A stretch of DNA of 64,000 nucleotides, from positions 888,501 through 952,500 of the forward strand of contig CANTUQ010000018.1 in NCBI GenBank assembly GCA_947683425.1. Direction: 5' to 3'. Below are positions 51,775 through 61,923 of the stretch, one piece after another. The first letter of the stretch is position 1, and every line of letters starts with the position of its first letter. Both the position numbers and the translations under genes were made by a program. This stretch comes from Excoecaria cochinchinensis (lineage: Eukaryota; Streptophyta; Magnoliopsida; Malpighiales; Euphorbiaceae). The notes under the pieces are model-generated. The model saw only the letters and a list, made by a program, of their open reading frames with translations, made no database searches and was not told the origin of the DNA.

Positions 51775-54700
51775 TGTAACACTCCCATCGCCGTCCCCGT
51801 TGGAAGGACGCCGACGGACGCGCTACACGACGCTCACATATACAGATATACACATGCACAATGCGGAAGCATACATTTACACATAACATGCATACGGAAA
51901 TACGGTTTAATTAAAAACTTACCTTGACTTACCTTACGGCACAGATTGAACATGCAATAACTCACGCACATGCAGACACCAAGCTGAAGCATACACTAAG
52001 GCATACATATGACCATTCAACGAAAGCATAATCGAAATAATAAAACAAAGGAATAACTAAACATAAGGACATACTAACAATTACATTCCCAAAAGAAAAC
52101 TCAAGAACGAAACATAATAATTACATATACAATACTACAGAATACAAAAGCTGAAATACAGAAGCTGAACAAAATACAGAACTTCTAACTCCTACGTGGC
52201 CGACCCTGCAGAAGCGCGACTCGAACAGAACCAAACCTGCCACCTGCACGGAAAGGAAATCCGTGCTAAGCGATAAACGCTTAGTGGGGAGAACACACAA
52301 GAGTATGGACGGCCATTCACAATGGTCGCCAAGGCATAACACATTCAAATGGCAAATGCGGATATTCATAGTATATCAATAATCAGGCTGCACAATAAAG
52401 GCATTCAATCGATAACTCATAAACAGACCATAAACTCATGTCCAGGATATACCAAAACAGACATAATACAATATACGATACAAATGTCGTCATGTCGAAC
52501 TACATACTATAACTCATGCATAAACCTACATGGGTATCGAATGATAGCATCTTACCATGCGGAGTCACAAAAGCTATACACATGCAATATACATAACTAA
52601 GTACCAATGCATGAATTGACAATCCAACCATCATGTTAAGCATGCTAGTTAATCAACATACTTATCCATGTCAAACATACACACTAATCATATATCCAAA
52701 GAATAACATTTAGAGCATCACAATACCGCTGCGCAACTCTAATATATACTAAGCATCAAACAGAAACATTCTGATAACGGAGACTGAAGGCATACCCACT
52801 TAGTATTACATTCATATCATCATCATGCAGAGGGTACAGTAATCATCACATACTTACCATCACAGCTGCTTCGGTTCACAAGCTGATATACATAACTAAA
52901 CTATGCTTTAGTCATACACTTCAATACATCAAGCAAATCATTTCAAAGCATTCAGAAGTTTATAACAAATCACATGACAGGTACGGATAATCATGTTAGA
53001 TATAAAGTCATGCTTATTTAAAACAGACATACATTCTGAAGCCCATAGTCACATTCATATACGTATAAACTGATTCCTGAGATCTTTATCATAATCAAAC
53101 GGATATCACATTCATATAATTATTTCAGAATAATACAAACCAGTAAAGCACCTGCTGACTCACAATAGTGGATAACGAGTGTACTGAACTGATTAGTACC
53201 TTACGGGTACAAGTCGGCCTGAGGGTACCTTACGGGTACGAATCGAAAACCATTTATTTATCACAAAGCATTTTACTGATGGGGGATCTTAACCCGATCC
53301 AAATACATTAAAAAGGACCACGAGGATCCGTACTGAGGGGGGTTCGCGAGGAACCATACGGGGGACCTGATCAGGGTCCAATACGTTCTGAGGGCGTTGC
53401 AGCTACTGAAAGACTCTATTAGGCATGCCTAACTATCCACTAGACTGACTCTCGCAGGTCATGCATAAACCAATTCACATCTCGGATCGCATAATGCATA
53501 AATATATATAAACATCATGTATAAATCAGAATACGGTAGACATATAAATATGCTCATAAAGTCGGTCATATATCATGCAATTCGCATTGCAAAACATATT
53601 ACAGTCCATACACTTTAACATTAAACAATATTCTAAAGCATGCCAAGAATCAGGTAAAGAAGCACTACCACGCTAATGATTATCAATACAGAATCCTAAT
53701 CATGCATTAGGTGAAGATACTAAGCATAAACCATGCATAGTCCAAATTACATTAAAACATAACACTTTCAATTCCCAGGCTAAAGCATAGTCATGCATTC
53801 AGACATTAATCATAATATTCAACTAAATATAGCATAGCATAATATCAATCATACCTCATTCAAGTCATATTCTGAAGCATGCAATAGGTCAGTCAATCAC
53901 ATTTTTACCACTACTCCAATTACTAGAGTATATCAAGAACACATGTGTAATCATATTATGCCAATGATCAAAGACATATAATCTGAATCATGGATTGATA
54001 CTATATTCTTAAACATGGTATGTTAACTTAGATAAGAATCCGATCCAGAACAGCATAACATAATGCTAAAGACCAAGGACGCATCATCAAAATCGAGGAA
54101 AGTTACAGCATAAACTTAAGCATAGCAAATTATCATTAAAGAAGAAACAGACTAAAATATGCATAGCATAATTCACATTAAGACAGAGCATGTTTGGGAC
54201 TTAAACAATCGGAAAGTCAGTATTCATAATTTCTTCGCATTCAGAATATGACGTGAAATACATATCACAAACAATAAGCATATTAAAGTCCAAACCATAC
54301 TGTTAAAATCCCACAATCATTCAACAGGATTACTATAATCCAAAACTGATTCCAAATACTACATATAACTTATCTTAGATAACATATTATCAATACCAAA
54401 TAAATTGGAATAATCAGTCATGTCATCAAGATAATATAAAACACAGTAGAGGAAAAATACCCTGAAAAGCTTTTGAAAACCATTTTATAAAAACTGGACA
54501 CTTGGGAAGGAAAAACAGAAGCAAAACAGAGCGTGAGGGTTGCTCACGTCGCGTGAGTATAGCTCACGCTTCGTGAGCAATCTGCTCACGCTTCGTGAGC
54601 AATCTGCTCACGCCGTGAGCATTGCTCACGTCGTGAGCATTGCTCACGTAGTGAGCATTGCTCACGTCGTGAGCATTGCTCACGTAACGTGAGCAATCTG

Positions 54701-55813
54701 CTCACGTCGTGAGCATTGCTCACGTGACGTGAGCTACCTTTCTTGCCCTCCTCTTCTTTCCCGAAATCGCAACTTGCAGATTTCCATCCTTTTCCAGAAA
54801 ATCCAAGAACTCGATAAAAACTATTTTCAATCTAATTCAAACACCTCCAGAACTCATCTTACCTTTCAATTGATGTCCCAAATAGCATAAACAAGATAAT
54901 TGCCACTTAATTCAACAATCAAAACCATGCATAAACATAGTTAATCCAATTAAGAACATAAACCCTAAAAGTTACAGTAGGTTCAAAACACAAACTCAGA
55001 ACTTCCAAATCAATACTTGTCATGCATTACTAACATATTTACTCACTTAATCATGCATATTCTCATGCCAAAACACATCAACTTCCAGAAATTAAGCAAA
55101 ACAAACCCATTTACAAGCCTAGTGAGAAAGTAGGGTAGAGACATGCTGAAATTGAAGAACACAGAAGCTCAAACATTGCATGCATTCAAATGCTCCCAAA
55201 CCTGGAATCGAAGGTCCAAAAATCAGCTTCAAAATCACTGCTCAATCCTTTCCTTGCCTTTGCTATGCTCTTTCTTACAATCCAAAGCTTGCACAAACAA
55301 AACCAGTAATTAATCTTCAAACCCTAACTCAACCAAAAACCAGGAGAAAAGAAGAAGAAGAACAGTACGTTAGTCCAACTTACCTCCTCAAGCAAAATCA
55401 CAATCCAAGCCACACAAATCCAAGCCAATAGAGAAAGAAAGGAAAAGCAAAGAAGGGAGAAGAGAAGAAGAAGGAGGAGCGTGAGAGAGGGAGAACGGGA
55501 AATGCAATCTGTATTTTTCCTCTCTCACTCTCTTTCCTTTCTTTTTCTTCTTTCAATGCTCACCTAAAAAGCCCACATGGCAGATCCTAATAAGACCACA
55601 AAATCCACTTAACTTTTCCAACTCAAATATTGCTCTTTAGTCCTTAATCAAAATATACTTCACTCAATTACACATTCCTTTCCTTATAAACTTAATTAAC
55701 TTTTCAATTAGGTCCTTAACACTCTAAATTCTCAAGTGCAAAATTACTGAAATACCCTTTCCGATCCCGACTTAGCATGCACATTCCGACCAGGGCCATT
55801 TTGGGGTGTGACA
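51775..55813 (-). mobile_element. 3' LTR of the GAG-only element (4039 bp)
   Basis: TGTAACACTCCC at 51775 to GGGGTGTGACA at 55813. It contains the hairpin CTAAGCGATAAACGCTTAG at 52266-52284, the TTAGGCATGCCTAA palindrome at 53419-53432 and the CACG/CGTG array at 54531-54734. ORFs repeated in both LTRs (82-83 codons) lie in non-coding LTR sequence and have no domain. Confidence 0.95.
54531..54734. repeat. GCTCACG/CGTGAGC palindromic array, 3' LTR copy (204 bp)
   Basis: Alternating GCTCACG and CGTGAGC arms joined by 2-5 bases (TC, TA, TAA, TGA, CTT) and linked by ATT or AATCT. Almost every neighbouring pair can form a hairpin. The array differs in unit order and number from the 5' LTR copy at 59359-59580. 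Confidence 0.95.
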
Positions 55814-55826
55814 ACTCTTCCCTCCT
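55814..55826 (-). other. Polypurine tract of the GAG-only element
   Basis: On the minus strand AGGAGGGAAGAGT directly precedes the 3' LTR start TGTCACACC. Confidence 0.85.
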
Positions 55827-55892
55827 AAAAGAATTTCGTCCTCGAAATTCACAGCGAAACACTTACATCCACACAACCCAAACAAACAAAAC

Positions 55893-56474
55893 TTACTTAG
55901 ACAAAAACTTGCAGAGTAACTTACCAGAAGAACCTGCGGTCTCCTTCGTATCCTTGCTAGATGCTATAAACTCTGAAGACACTCGAGAAGATCTGAGCAA
56001 ATCCTCCACATCCTTTCTAGCTTGCCCAGCTAGACTCTCATTCATCTTTTTAGGACAACTGGCAATCCGATGTTCCATACTGCCACACCTGAAACAAGCA
56101 CCAGAAAGCTTCCGACATGGACCACGATGTCGCTTCTGACAGTACTGACATAAAAGCGATACCCACTTCCTACACTTATTCCCATGTTGCTTCTGAAATT
56201 GTTGACACATCGAAGGTTCTCGAACCCTCTTCCCTGCTAACACTTCACTAACCGATCCTTTTCTCTTCTGAGGAACATGCCGTATAACTTCTTGAGAAGC
56301 ACGAGGAGCAGTCAATCTATCCAAAATCCGAATCAATCCTTGCACTAAAGCCCTATCATCAGAAACACAACCAGAATCTTCCACTGGAGAACGCTCGGAA
56401 ACATTCTGATCAGCATTGACTCGATTCACACTTTCTGTTGTCTCGCCCACATTCTCACTAGGATCAGACTCCAT
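55893..56474 (-). CDS. Gag/nucleocapsid-like zinc-knuckle protein (193 aa)
   Basis: The only intact retroelement protein in the window. It should bind the element RNA for packaging into particles supplied by another element. Visible parts: an acidic, Ser-rich N-terminus (1-40), a basic stretch (residues 69-85), three Cys-rich segments, and a Ser/Lys-rich tail. The last segment, CFRCGSMEHRIASC (127-140), is a full CX2CX4HX4C knuckle. The middle one, CQYCQKRHRGPC (109-120), is the shorter CX2CX3HX3C form common beside it in Ty3/gypsy Gag. The first, CQQFQKQHGNKC (90-101), is a copy of the middle one with its second Cys replaced by Phe. The capsid part of a normal Gag is missing. The ATG at 56474 follows an in-frame stop and lies about 110 nt inside the PBS; the stop is about 70 nt before the polypurine tract. 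Confidence 0.85.
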   Translation of the reverse strand: MESDPSENVGETTESVNRVNADQNVSERSPVEDSGCVSDDRALVQGLIRILDRLTAPRASQEVIRHVPQKRKGSVSEVLAGKRVREPSMCQQFQKQHGNKCRKWVSLLCQYCQKRHRGPCRKLSGACFRCGSMEHRIASCPKKMNESLAGQARKDVEDLLRSSRVSSEFIASSKDTKETAGSSGKLLCKFLSK

Positions 56475-56585
56475 CTAGACATGACACAAAACAAGACGCA
56501 TCTGCATTAGGCCACGACACAAAACCGACTCTCATGCAAAGACTCAACACAAAACAAACAACATACCCAGAACCATCAAACCTGG

Positions 56586-56597
56586 GCTCTGATACCA
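56586..56597 (-). other. Primer-binding site of the GAG-only element (initiator tRNA-Met)
   Basis: The plus strand reads GCTCTGATACCA, the reverse complement of TGGTATCAGAGC, five bases from the 5' LTR end at 56603. It is perfect and fixes the element on the minus strand. Confidence 0.95.
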
Positions 56598-56602
56598 CTA
56601 AC

Positions 56603-59600
56603 TGTAACACTCCCATCGCCGTCCCCGTTGGAAGGACACCGACGGACGCGCTACACGACGCTCACATATACAGATATACACATGCACAATGCGGAAGCAT
56701 ACATTTACACATAACATGCATACGGAAATACGGTTTAATTAAAAACTTACCTTGACTTACCTTACGGCACAGATTGAACATGCAATAACTCACGCACATG
56801 CAGACACCAAGCTGAAGCATACACTAAGGCATACATATGACCATTCAACGAAAGCATAATCGAAATAATAAAACAAAGGAATAACTAAACATAAGGACAT
56901 ACTAACTATTACATTCCCAAAAGAAAACTCAAGAACGAAACATAATAATTACATATACAATACTACAGAATACAAAAGCTGAAATACAGAAGCTGAACAA
57001 AATACAGAACTTCTAACTCCTACGTGGCCGACCCTGCAGAAGCGCGACTCGAACAGAACCAAACCTGCCACCTGCACGGAAAGGAAATCCGTGCTAAGCG
57101 ATAAACGCTTAGTGGGGAGAACACACAAGAGTATGGACGGCCATTCACAATGGTCGCCAAGGCATAACACATTCAAATGGCAAATGCGGATATTCATAGT
57201 ATATCAATAATCAGGCTGCACAATAAAGGCATTCAATCGATAACTCATAAACAGACCATAAACTCATGTCCAGGATATACCAAAACAGACATAATACAAT
57301 ATACGATACAAATGTCGTCATGTCGAACTACATACTATAACTCATGCATAAACCTACATGGGTATCGAATGATAGCATCTTACCATGCGGAGTCACAAAA
57401 GCTATACACATGCAATATACATAACTAAGTACCAATGCATGAATTGACAATCCAACCATCATGTTAAGCATGCTAGTTAATCAACATACTTATCCATGTC
57501 AAACATACACACTAATCATATATCCAAAGAATAACATTTAGAGCATCACAATACCGCTGCGCAACTCTAATATATACTAAGCATCAAACAGAAACATTCT
57601 GATAACGGAGACTGAAGGCATACCCACTTAGTATTACATTCATATCATCATCATGCAGAGGGTACAGTAATCATCACATACTTACCATCACAGCTGCTTC
57701 GGTTCACAAGCTGATATACATAACTAAACTATGCTTTAGTCATACACTTCAATACATCAAGCAAATCATTTCAAAGCATTCAGAAGCTTATAACAAATCA
57801 CATGACAGGTACGGATAATCATGTTAGATATAAAGTCATGCTTATTTAAAACAGACATACATTCTGAAGCCCATAGTCACATTCATATACGTATAAACTG
57901 ATTCCTGAGATCTTTATCATAATCAAACGGATATCACATTCATATAATTATTTCAGAATAATACAAACCAGTAAAGCACCTGCTGACTCACAATAGTGGA
58001 TAACGAGTGTACTGAACTGATTAGTACCTTACGGGTACAAGTCGGCCTGAGGGTACCTTACGGGTACGAATCGAAAACCATTTATTTATCACAAAGCATT
58101 TTACTGATGGGGGATCTTAACCCGATCCAAATACATTAAAAAGGACCACGAGGATCCGTACTGAGGGGGGTTCGCGAGGAACCATACGGGGGACCTGATC
58201 AGGGTCCAATACGTTCTGAGGGCGCTGCAGCTACTGAAAGACTCTATTAGGCATGCCTAACTATCCACTAGACTGACTCTCGCAGGTCATGCATAAACCA
58301 ATTCACATCTCGGATCGCATAATGCATAAATATATATAAACATCATGCATAAATCAGAATACGGTAGACATATAAATATGCTCATAAAGTCGGTCATATA
58401 TCATGCAATTCGCATTGCAAAACATATTACAGTCCATACACTTTAACATTAAACAATATTCTAAAGCATGCCAAGAATCAGGTAAAGAAGCACTACCACG
58501 CTAATGATTATCAATACAGAATCCTAATCATGCATTAGGTGAAGATACTAAGCATAAACCATGCATAGTCCAAATTACATTAAAACATAACACTTTCAAT
58601 TCCCAGGCTAAAGCATAGTCATGCATTCAGACATTAATCATAATATTCAACTAAATATAGCATAGCATAATATCAATCATACCTCATTCAAGTCATATTC
58701 TGAAGCATGCAATAGGTCAGTCAATCACATTTTTACCACTACTCCAATTACTAGAGTATATCAAGAACACATGTGTAATCATATTATGCCAATGATCAAA
58801 GACATATAATCTGAATCATGGATTGATACTATATTCTTAAACATGGTATGTTAACTTAGATAAGAATCCAATCCAGAACAGCATAACATAATGCTAAAGA
58901 CCAAGGACGCATCATCAAAATCGAGGAAAGTTACAGCATAAACTTAAGCATAGCAAATTATCATTAAAGAAGAAACAGACTAAAATATGCATAGCATAAT
59001 TCACATTAAGACAGAGCATGTTTGGGACTTAAACAATCGGAAAGTCAGTATTCATAATTTCTTCGCATTCAGAATATGACGTGAAATACATATCACAAAC
59101 AATAAGCATATTAAAGTCCAAACCATACTGTTAAAATCCCACAATCATTCAACAGGATTACTATAATCCAAAACTGATTCCAAATACTACATATAACTTA
59201 TCTTAGATAACATATTATCAATACCAAATAAATTGGAATAATCAGTCATGTCATCAAGATAATATAAAACACAGTAGAGGAAAAATACCCTGAAAAGCTT
59301 TTGAAAACCATTTTATAAAAACTGGACACTTGGGAAGGAAAAACAGAAGCAAAACAGAGCGTGAGGGTTGCTCACGTCGCGTGAGTATAGCTCACGCTTC
59401 GTGAGCAATCTGCTCACGCCGTGAGCATTGCTCACATGACGTGAGCATTGCTCACGTCGTGAGCATTGCTCACGTGACGTGAGCATTGCTCACGTAGTGA
59501 GCATTGCTCACGTCGTGAGCATTGCTCACGTAACGTGAGCAATCTGCTCACGTCGTGAGCATTGCTCACGTGACGTGAGCTACCTTTCTTGCCCTCCTCT

Positions 59601-60659
59601 TCTTTCCCGAAATCGCAACTTGCAGATTTCCATCCTTTTCCAGAAAATCCAAGAACTCGATAAAAACTATTTTCAATCTAATTCAAACACCTCCAGAACT
59701 CATCTTACCTTTCAATTGATGTCCCAAATAGCATAAACAAGATAATTGCCACTTAATTCAACAATCAAAACCATGCATAAACATAGTTAATCCAATTAAG
59801 AACATAAACCCTAAAAGTTACAGTAGGTTCAAAACACAAACTCAGAACTTCCAAATCAATACTTGTCATGCATTACTAACATATTTACTCACTTAATCAT
59901 GCATATTCTCATGCCAAAACACATCAACTTCCAGAAATTAAGCAAAACAAACCCATTTACAAGCCTAGTGAGAAAGTAGGGTAGAGACATGCTGAAATTG
60001 AAGAACACAGAAGCTCAAACATTGCATGCATTCAAATGCTCCCAAACCTGGAATCGAAGGTCCAAAAATCAGCTTCAAAATCACTGCTCAATCCTTTCCT
60101 TGCCTTTGCTATGCTCTTTCTTACAATCCAAAGCTTGCACAAACAAAACCAGTAATTAATCTTCAAACCCTAACTCAACCAAAAACCAGGAGAAAAGAAG
60201 AAGAAGAACAGTACGTTAGTCCAACTTACCTCCTCAAGCAAAATCACAATCCAAGCCACACAAATCCAAGCCAATAGAGAAAGAAAGGAAAAGCAAAGAA
60301 GGGAGAAGAGAAGAAGAAGGAGGAGCGTGAGAGAGGGAGAACGGGAAATGCAATCTGTATTTTTCCTCTCTCACTCTCTTTCCTTTCTTTTTCTTCTTTC
60401 AATGCTCACCTAAAAAGCCCACATGGCAGATCCTAATAAGACCACAAAATCCACTTAACTTTTCCAACTCAAATATTGCTCTTTAGTCCTTAATCAAAAT
60501 ATACTTCACTCAATTACACATTCCTTTCCTTATAAACTTAATTAACTTTTCAATTAGGTCCTTAACACTCTAAATTCTCAAGTGCAAAATTACTGAAATA
60601 CCCTTTCCGATCCCGACTTAGCATGCACATTCCGACCAGGGCCATTTTGGGGTGTGACA
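56603..60659 (-). mobile_element. 5' LTR of the GAG-only element (4057 bp)
   Basis: TGTAACACTCCC at 56603 to GGGGTGTGACA at 60659. The distances from its left end to the array (2756 bp) and from the array to the right end (1079 bp) are identical to the 3' LTR. All 18 bp of length difference are therefore in the array. The TTAGGCATGCCTAA palindrome is at 58247-58260. Confidence 0.95.
59359..59580. repeat. GCTCACG/CGTGAGC palindromic array, 5' LTR copy (222 bp)
   Basis: Same unit type as 54531-54734, but with two extra CATGACGTGAGC/GTGACGTGAGC-type units, and lacking one CTTCGTGAGCAATCTG unit present in the 3' LTR. Confidence 0.95.
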
Positions 60660-60962
60660 GAGCGTCCCAGCACTGTGCGGTGGGCACTCGCCTGGCGCGC
60701 AAGAGAGATCCCCCCTCGCGCATCGGCTGCCACAAATGACCGAAAATAATTTTTTTTTAAAGAGACAATTTTGACAAAAATACAATAATTTCCAAACTCC
60801 TTTTCTATTTTTATTTTTAGTTTTTATATTTTATATTTTTTATTTCTAAAAAGCAAATTTGATAAGGAAATCATCAATTCCTACCTTTTTGCCTGTGAAC
60901 AGCCGTTAATTTCATCATTGGATAACCTTTGATCTAGGCTGCCTCAGAACCCAGCGTCTACA

Positions 60963-61923
60963 CCTATCCATCATGTATTTTTGGAATAAAAAAATTTAAG
61001 TGAAAACATAAAAATTTAACTAAACAATGAAAAATTTGTACACCTTCAAGTGGAAACATAAAAATGTAACTAACCAGTGAAGAATTTGTACACCTTCAAG
61101 TGAAAACATAAAATATAACTAAACAGTGAAGGATTTGTACACCTTCAAGTGAAAACATAAAAATCAAACTAAACAATGAAGAATTTGTACATCTTCAGGT
61201 GAAAATATGAAAATGTAACTAAACAATGAAGAATTTGTACATCAAAAGGTGTCTATCTATAAATCTCCCTGAACATGCATAGCCTAAGGGGAATAAGGCT
61301 TGTAATCTTCGGACGGATGTGATGGCTCTGATGAGGACAAAAAACTGATGGGTACTAGTGGGGCCCTAGAACTTGATGACCAATCAGGCTGGGCTTTAGA
61401 AGAGGATGTGGATGGCTAATGAGTGACATCTTTTGGAGGGGCTCGTAAAGCTGCTAGATGCTCTGGCTATGGTGGCTGGCGAAGCTGAACCTTTGTCTGA
61501 CCTTCCACTAATGGGCGTACATAGTCTCCTATGAATCTCGTGAGGCCGGACATACCCTCTTGTAATCTTTTGATAGCCTTGGTATGCTCCATTGTCTATA
61601 GCTAAGATCATTCTGCCATGTGTGCAAAGTGGGCCTCTATCTCACCTTGTATCTCTCTGAGGACTCCATATACGCTCAGAAATGCATTCTCTATCCTCTC
61701 TACTCGTAGCCTCACCTCGCCAACCGACTCGTCCACCATCTGGATGGTATCATCAATCCTCTGTGTTGAGGCAGCCTATGAACTCCTCAAGGCACCCTCC
61801 AGCTAATCAGTCCACTCTCTCTAAGCGTCTAGACACTTGCACTGCCTAGTCACGATCTCCTCTAGTCTCGTGAACCTCTCATCCATGCGCTGGTCTAGTA
61901 CGGCTACAACAGCAGTCATGGCA
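60963..61923 (-). pseudogene. Probable continuation of R1: tandem repeat plus coiled-coil-like ORF remnant
   Basis: This follows the right target duplication of alpha, so it should be what lay to the right of 26871 before insertion. It opens with five 50-bp repeats, then on the minus strand (about 61290-61920) a broken reading frame. The longest recognisable phrases are VVAVLDQRMDERFTRLEEIV, TQRIDDTIQMVDESVGEVRL and VLREIQGEIEAHFAHMAE, rich in heptad-like Leu/Ile/Val spacing. Several stops interrupt it. It resembles the coiled-coil tail of plant retrotransposon accessory proteins, but I cannot name a family with confidence. Confidence 0.45.
61017..61250. repeat. 50-bp tandem repeat, five units
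   Basis: Units start TAACTAAACAATGAAGAATT and continue TGTACACCTTCAAGTG. One later unit starts AAACTAAAC and the last is shortened. Period is 50 bp with 1-5 changes per unit. Confidence 0.92.

Larger units (their letters stand above)
51775..60659 (-). mobile_element. Young GAG-only LTR retrotransposon (TR-GAG type), complete
   Basis: Complete insertion: 3' LTR 51775-55813, internal region 55814-56602, 5' LTR 56603-60659, with a perfect 5-bp duplication GAGCG (51770-51774 and 60660-60664). An initiator-Met PBS is at 56586-56597, a polypurine tract at 55814-55826, and one intact Gag-like ORF lies between them. Protease, reverse transcriptase and integrase are absent, so movement would need proteins from a partner element. 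The LTRs differ by about six single bases and one tandem-array change. The GC island of alpha's LTR is its target. Confidence 0.95.
26872..60962 (-). mobile_element. Tat/Ogre-like element 'alpha', nested and internally duplicated
   Basis: Outer ends are TGTGACAC at 26872 (3' LTR) and GCGTCTACA at 60962 (5' LTR). They are flanked by TCTAT (26867-26871) and CCTAT (60963-60967), a duplication with one transition. Order from right to left: 5' LTR, PBS, leader, gag pseudogene, 3' region with minisatellite, 3' LTR. No reverse transcriptase or integrase was recognised, so pol appears deleted. The interval also holds five later insertions and a tandem duplication of leader plus 5' LTR. The link between the two outer ends is inferred from the duplication and LTR similarity. 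Confidence 0.65.
44446..60962 (-). mobile_element. 5' LTR of alpha, copy 2, split by beta and by the GAG-only element
   Basis: Alpha LTR pieces are 44446-44512, 49802-51774 and 60665-60962, together about 2.34 kb, close to the 2403-bp 3' LTR. It ends GCGTCTACA at 60962. Beta copy 2 sits in the first gap with the same TTCAT target as copy 1. The young element sits in the second gap, in the middle of the GC island. Confidence 0.8.

Noticed and set aside
52121..52600. 82- and 83-codon ORFs present in identical form at 56949-57428
   Set aside because: Their repetition is explained by the two nearly identical LTRs; they overlap on opposite strands and have no domain.
55180..55431. 83-codon ORF repeated at 60026-60277
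   Set aside because: It lies in LTR sequence and is duplicated only because the LTRs are; no recognisable domain.
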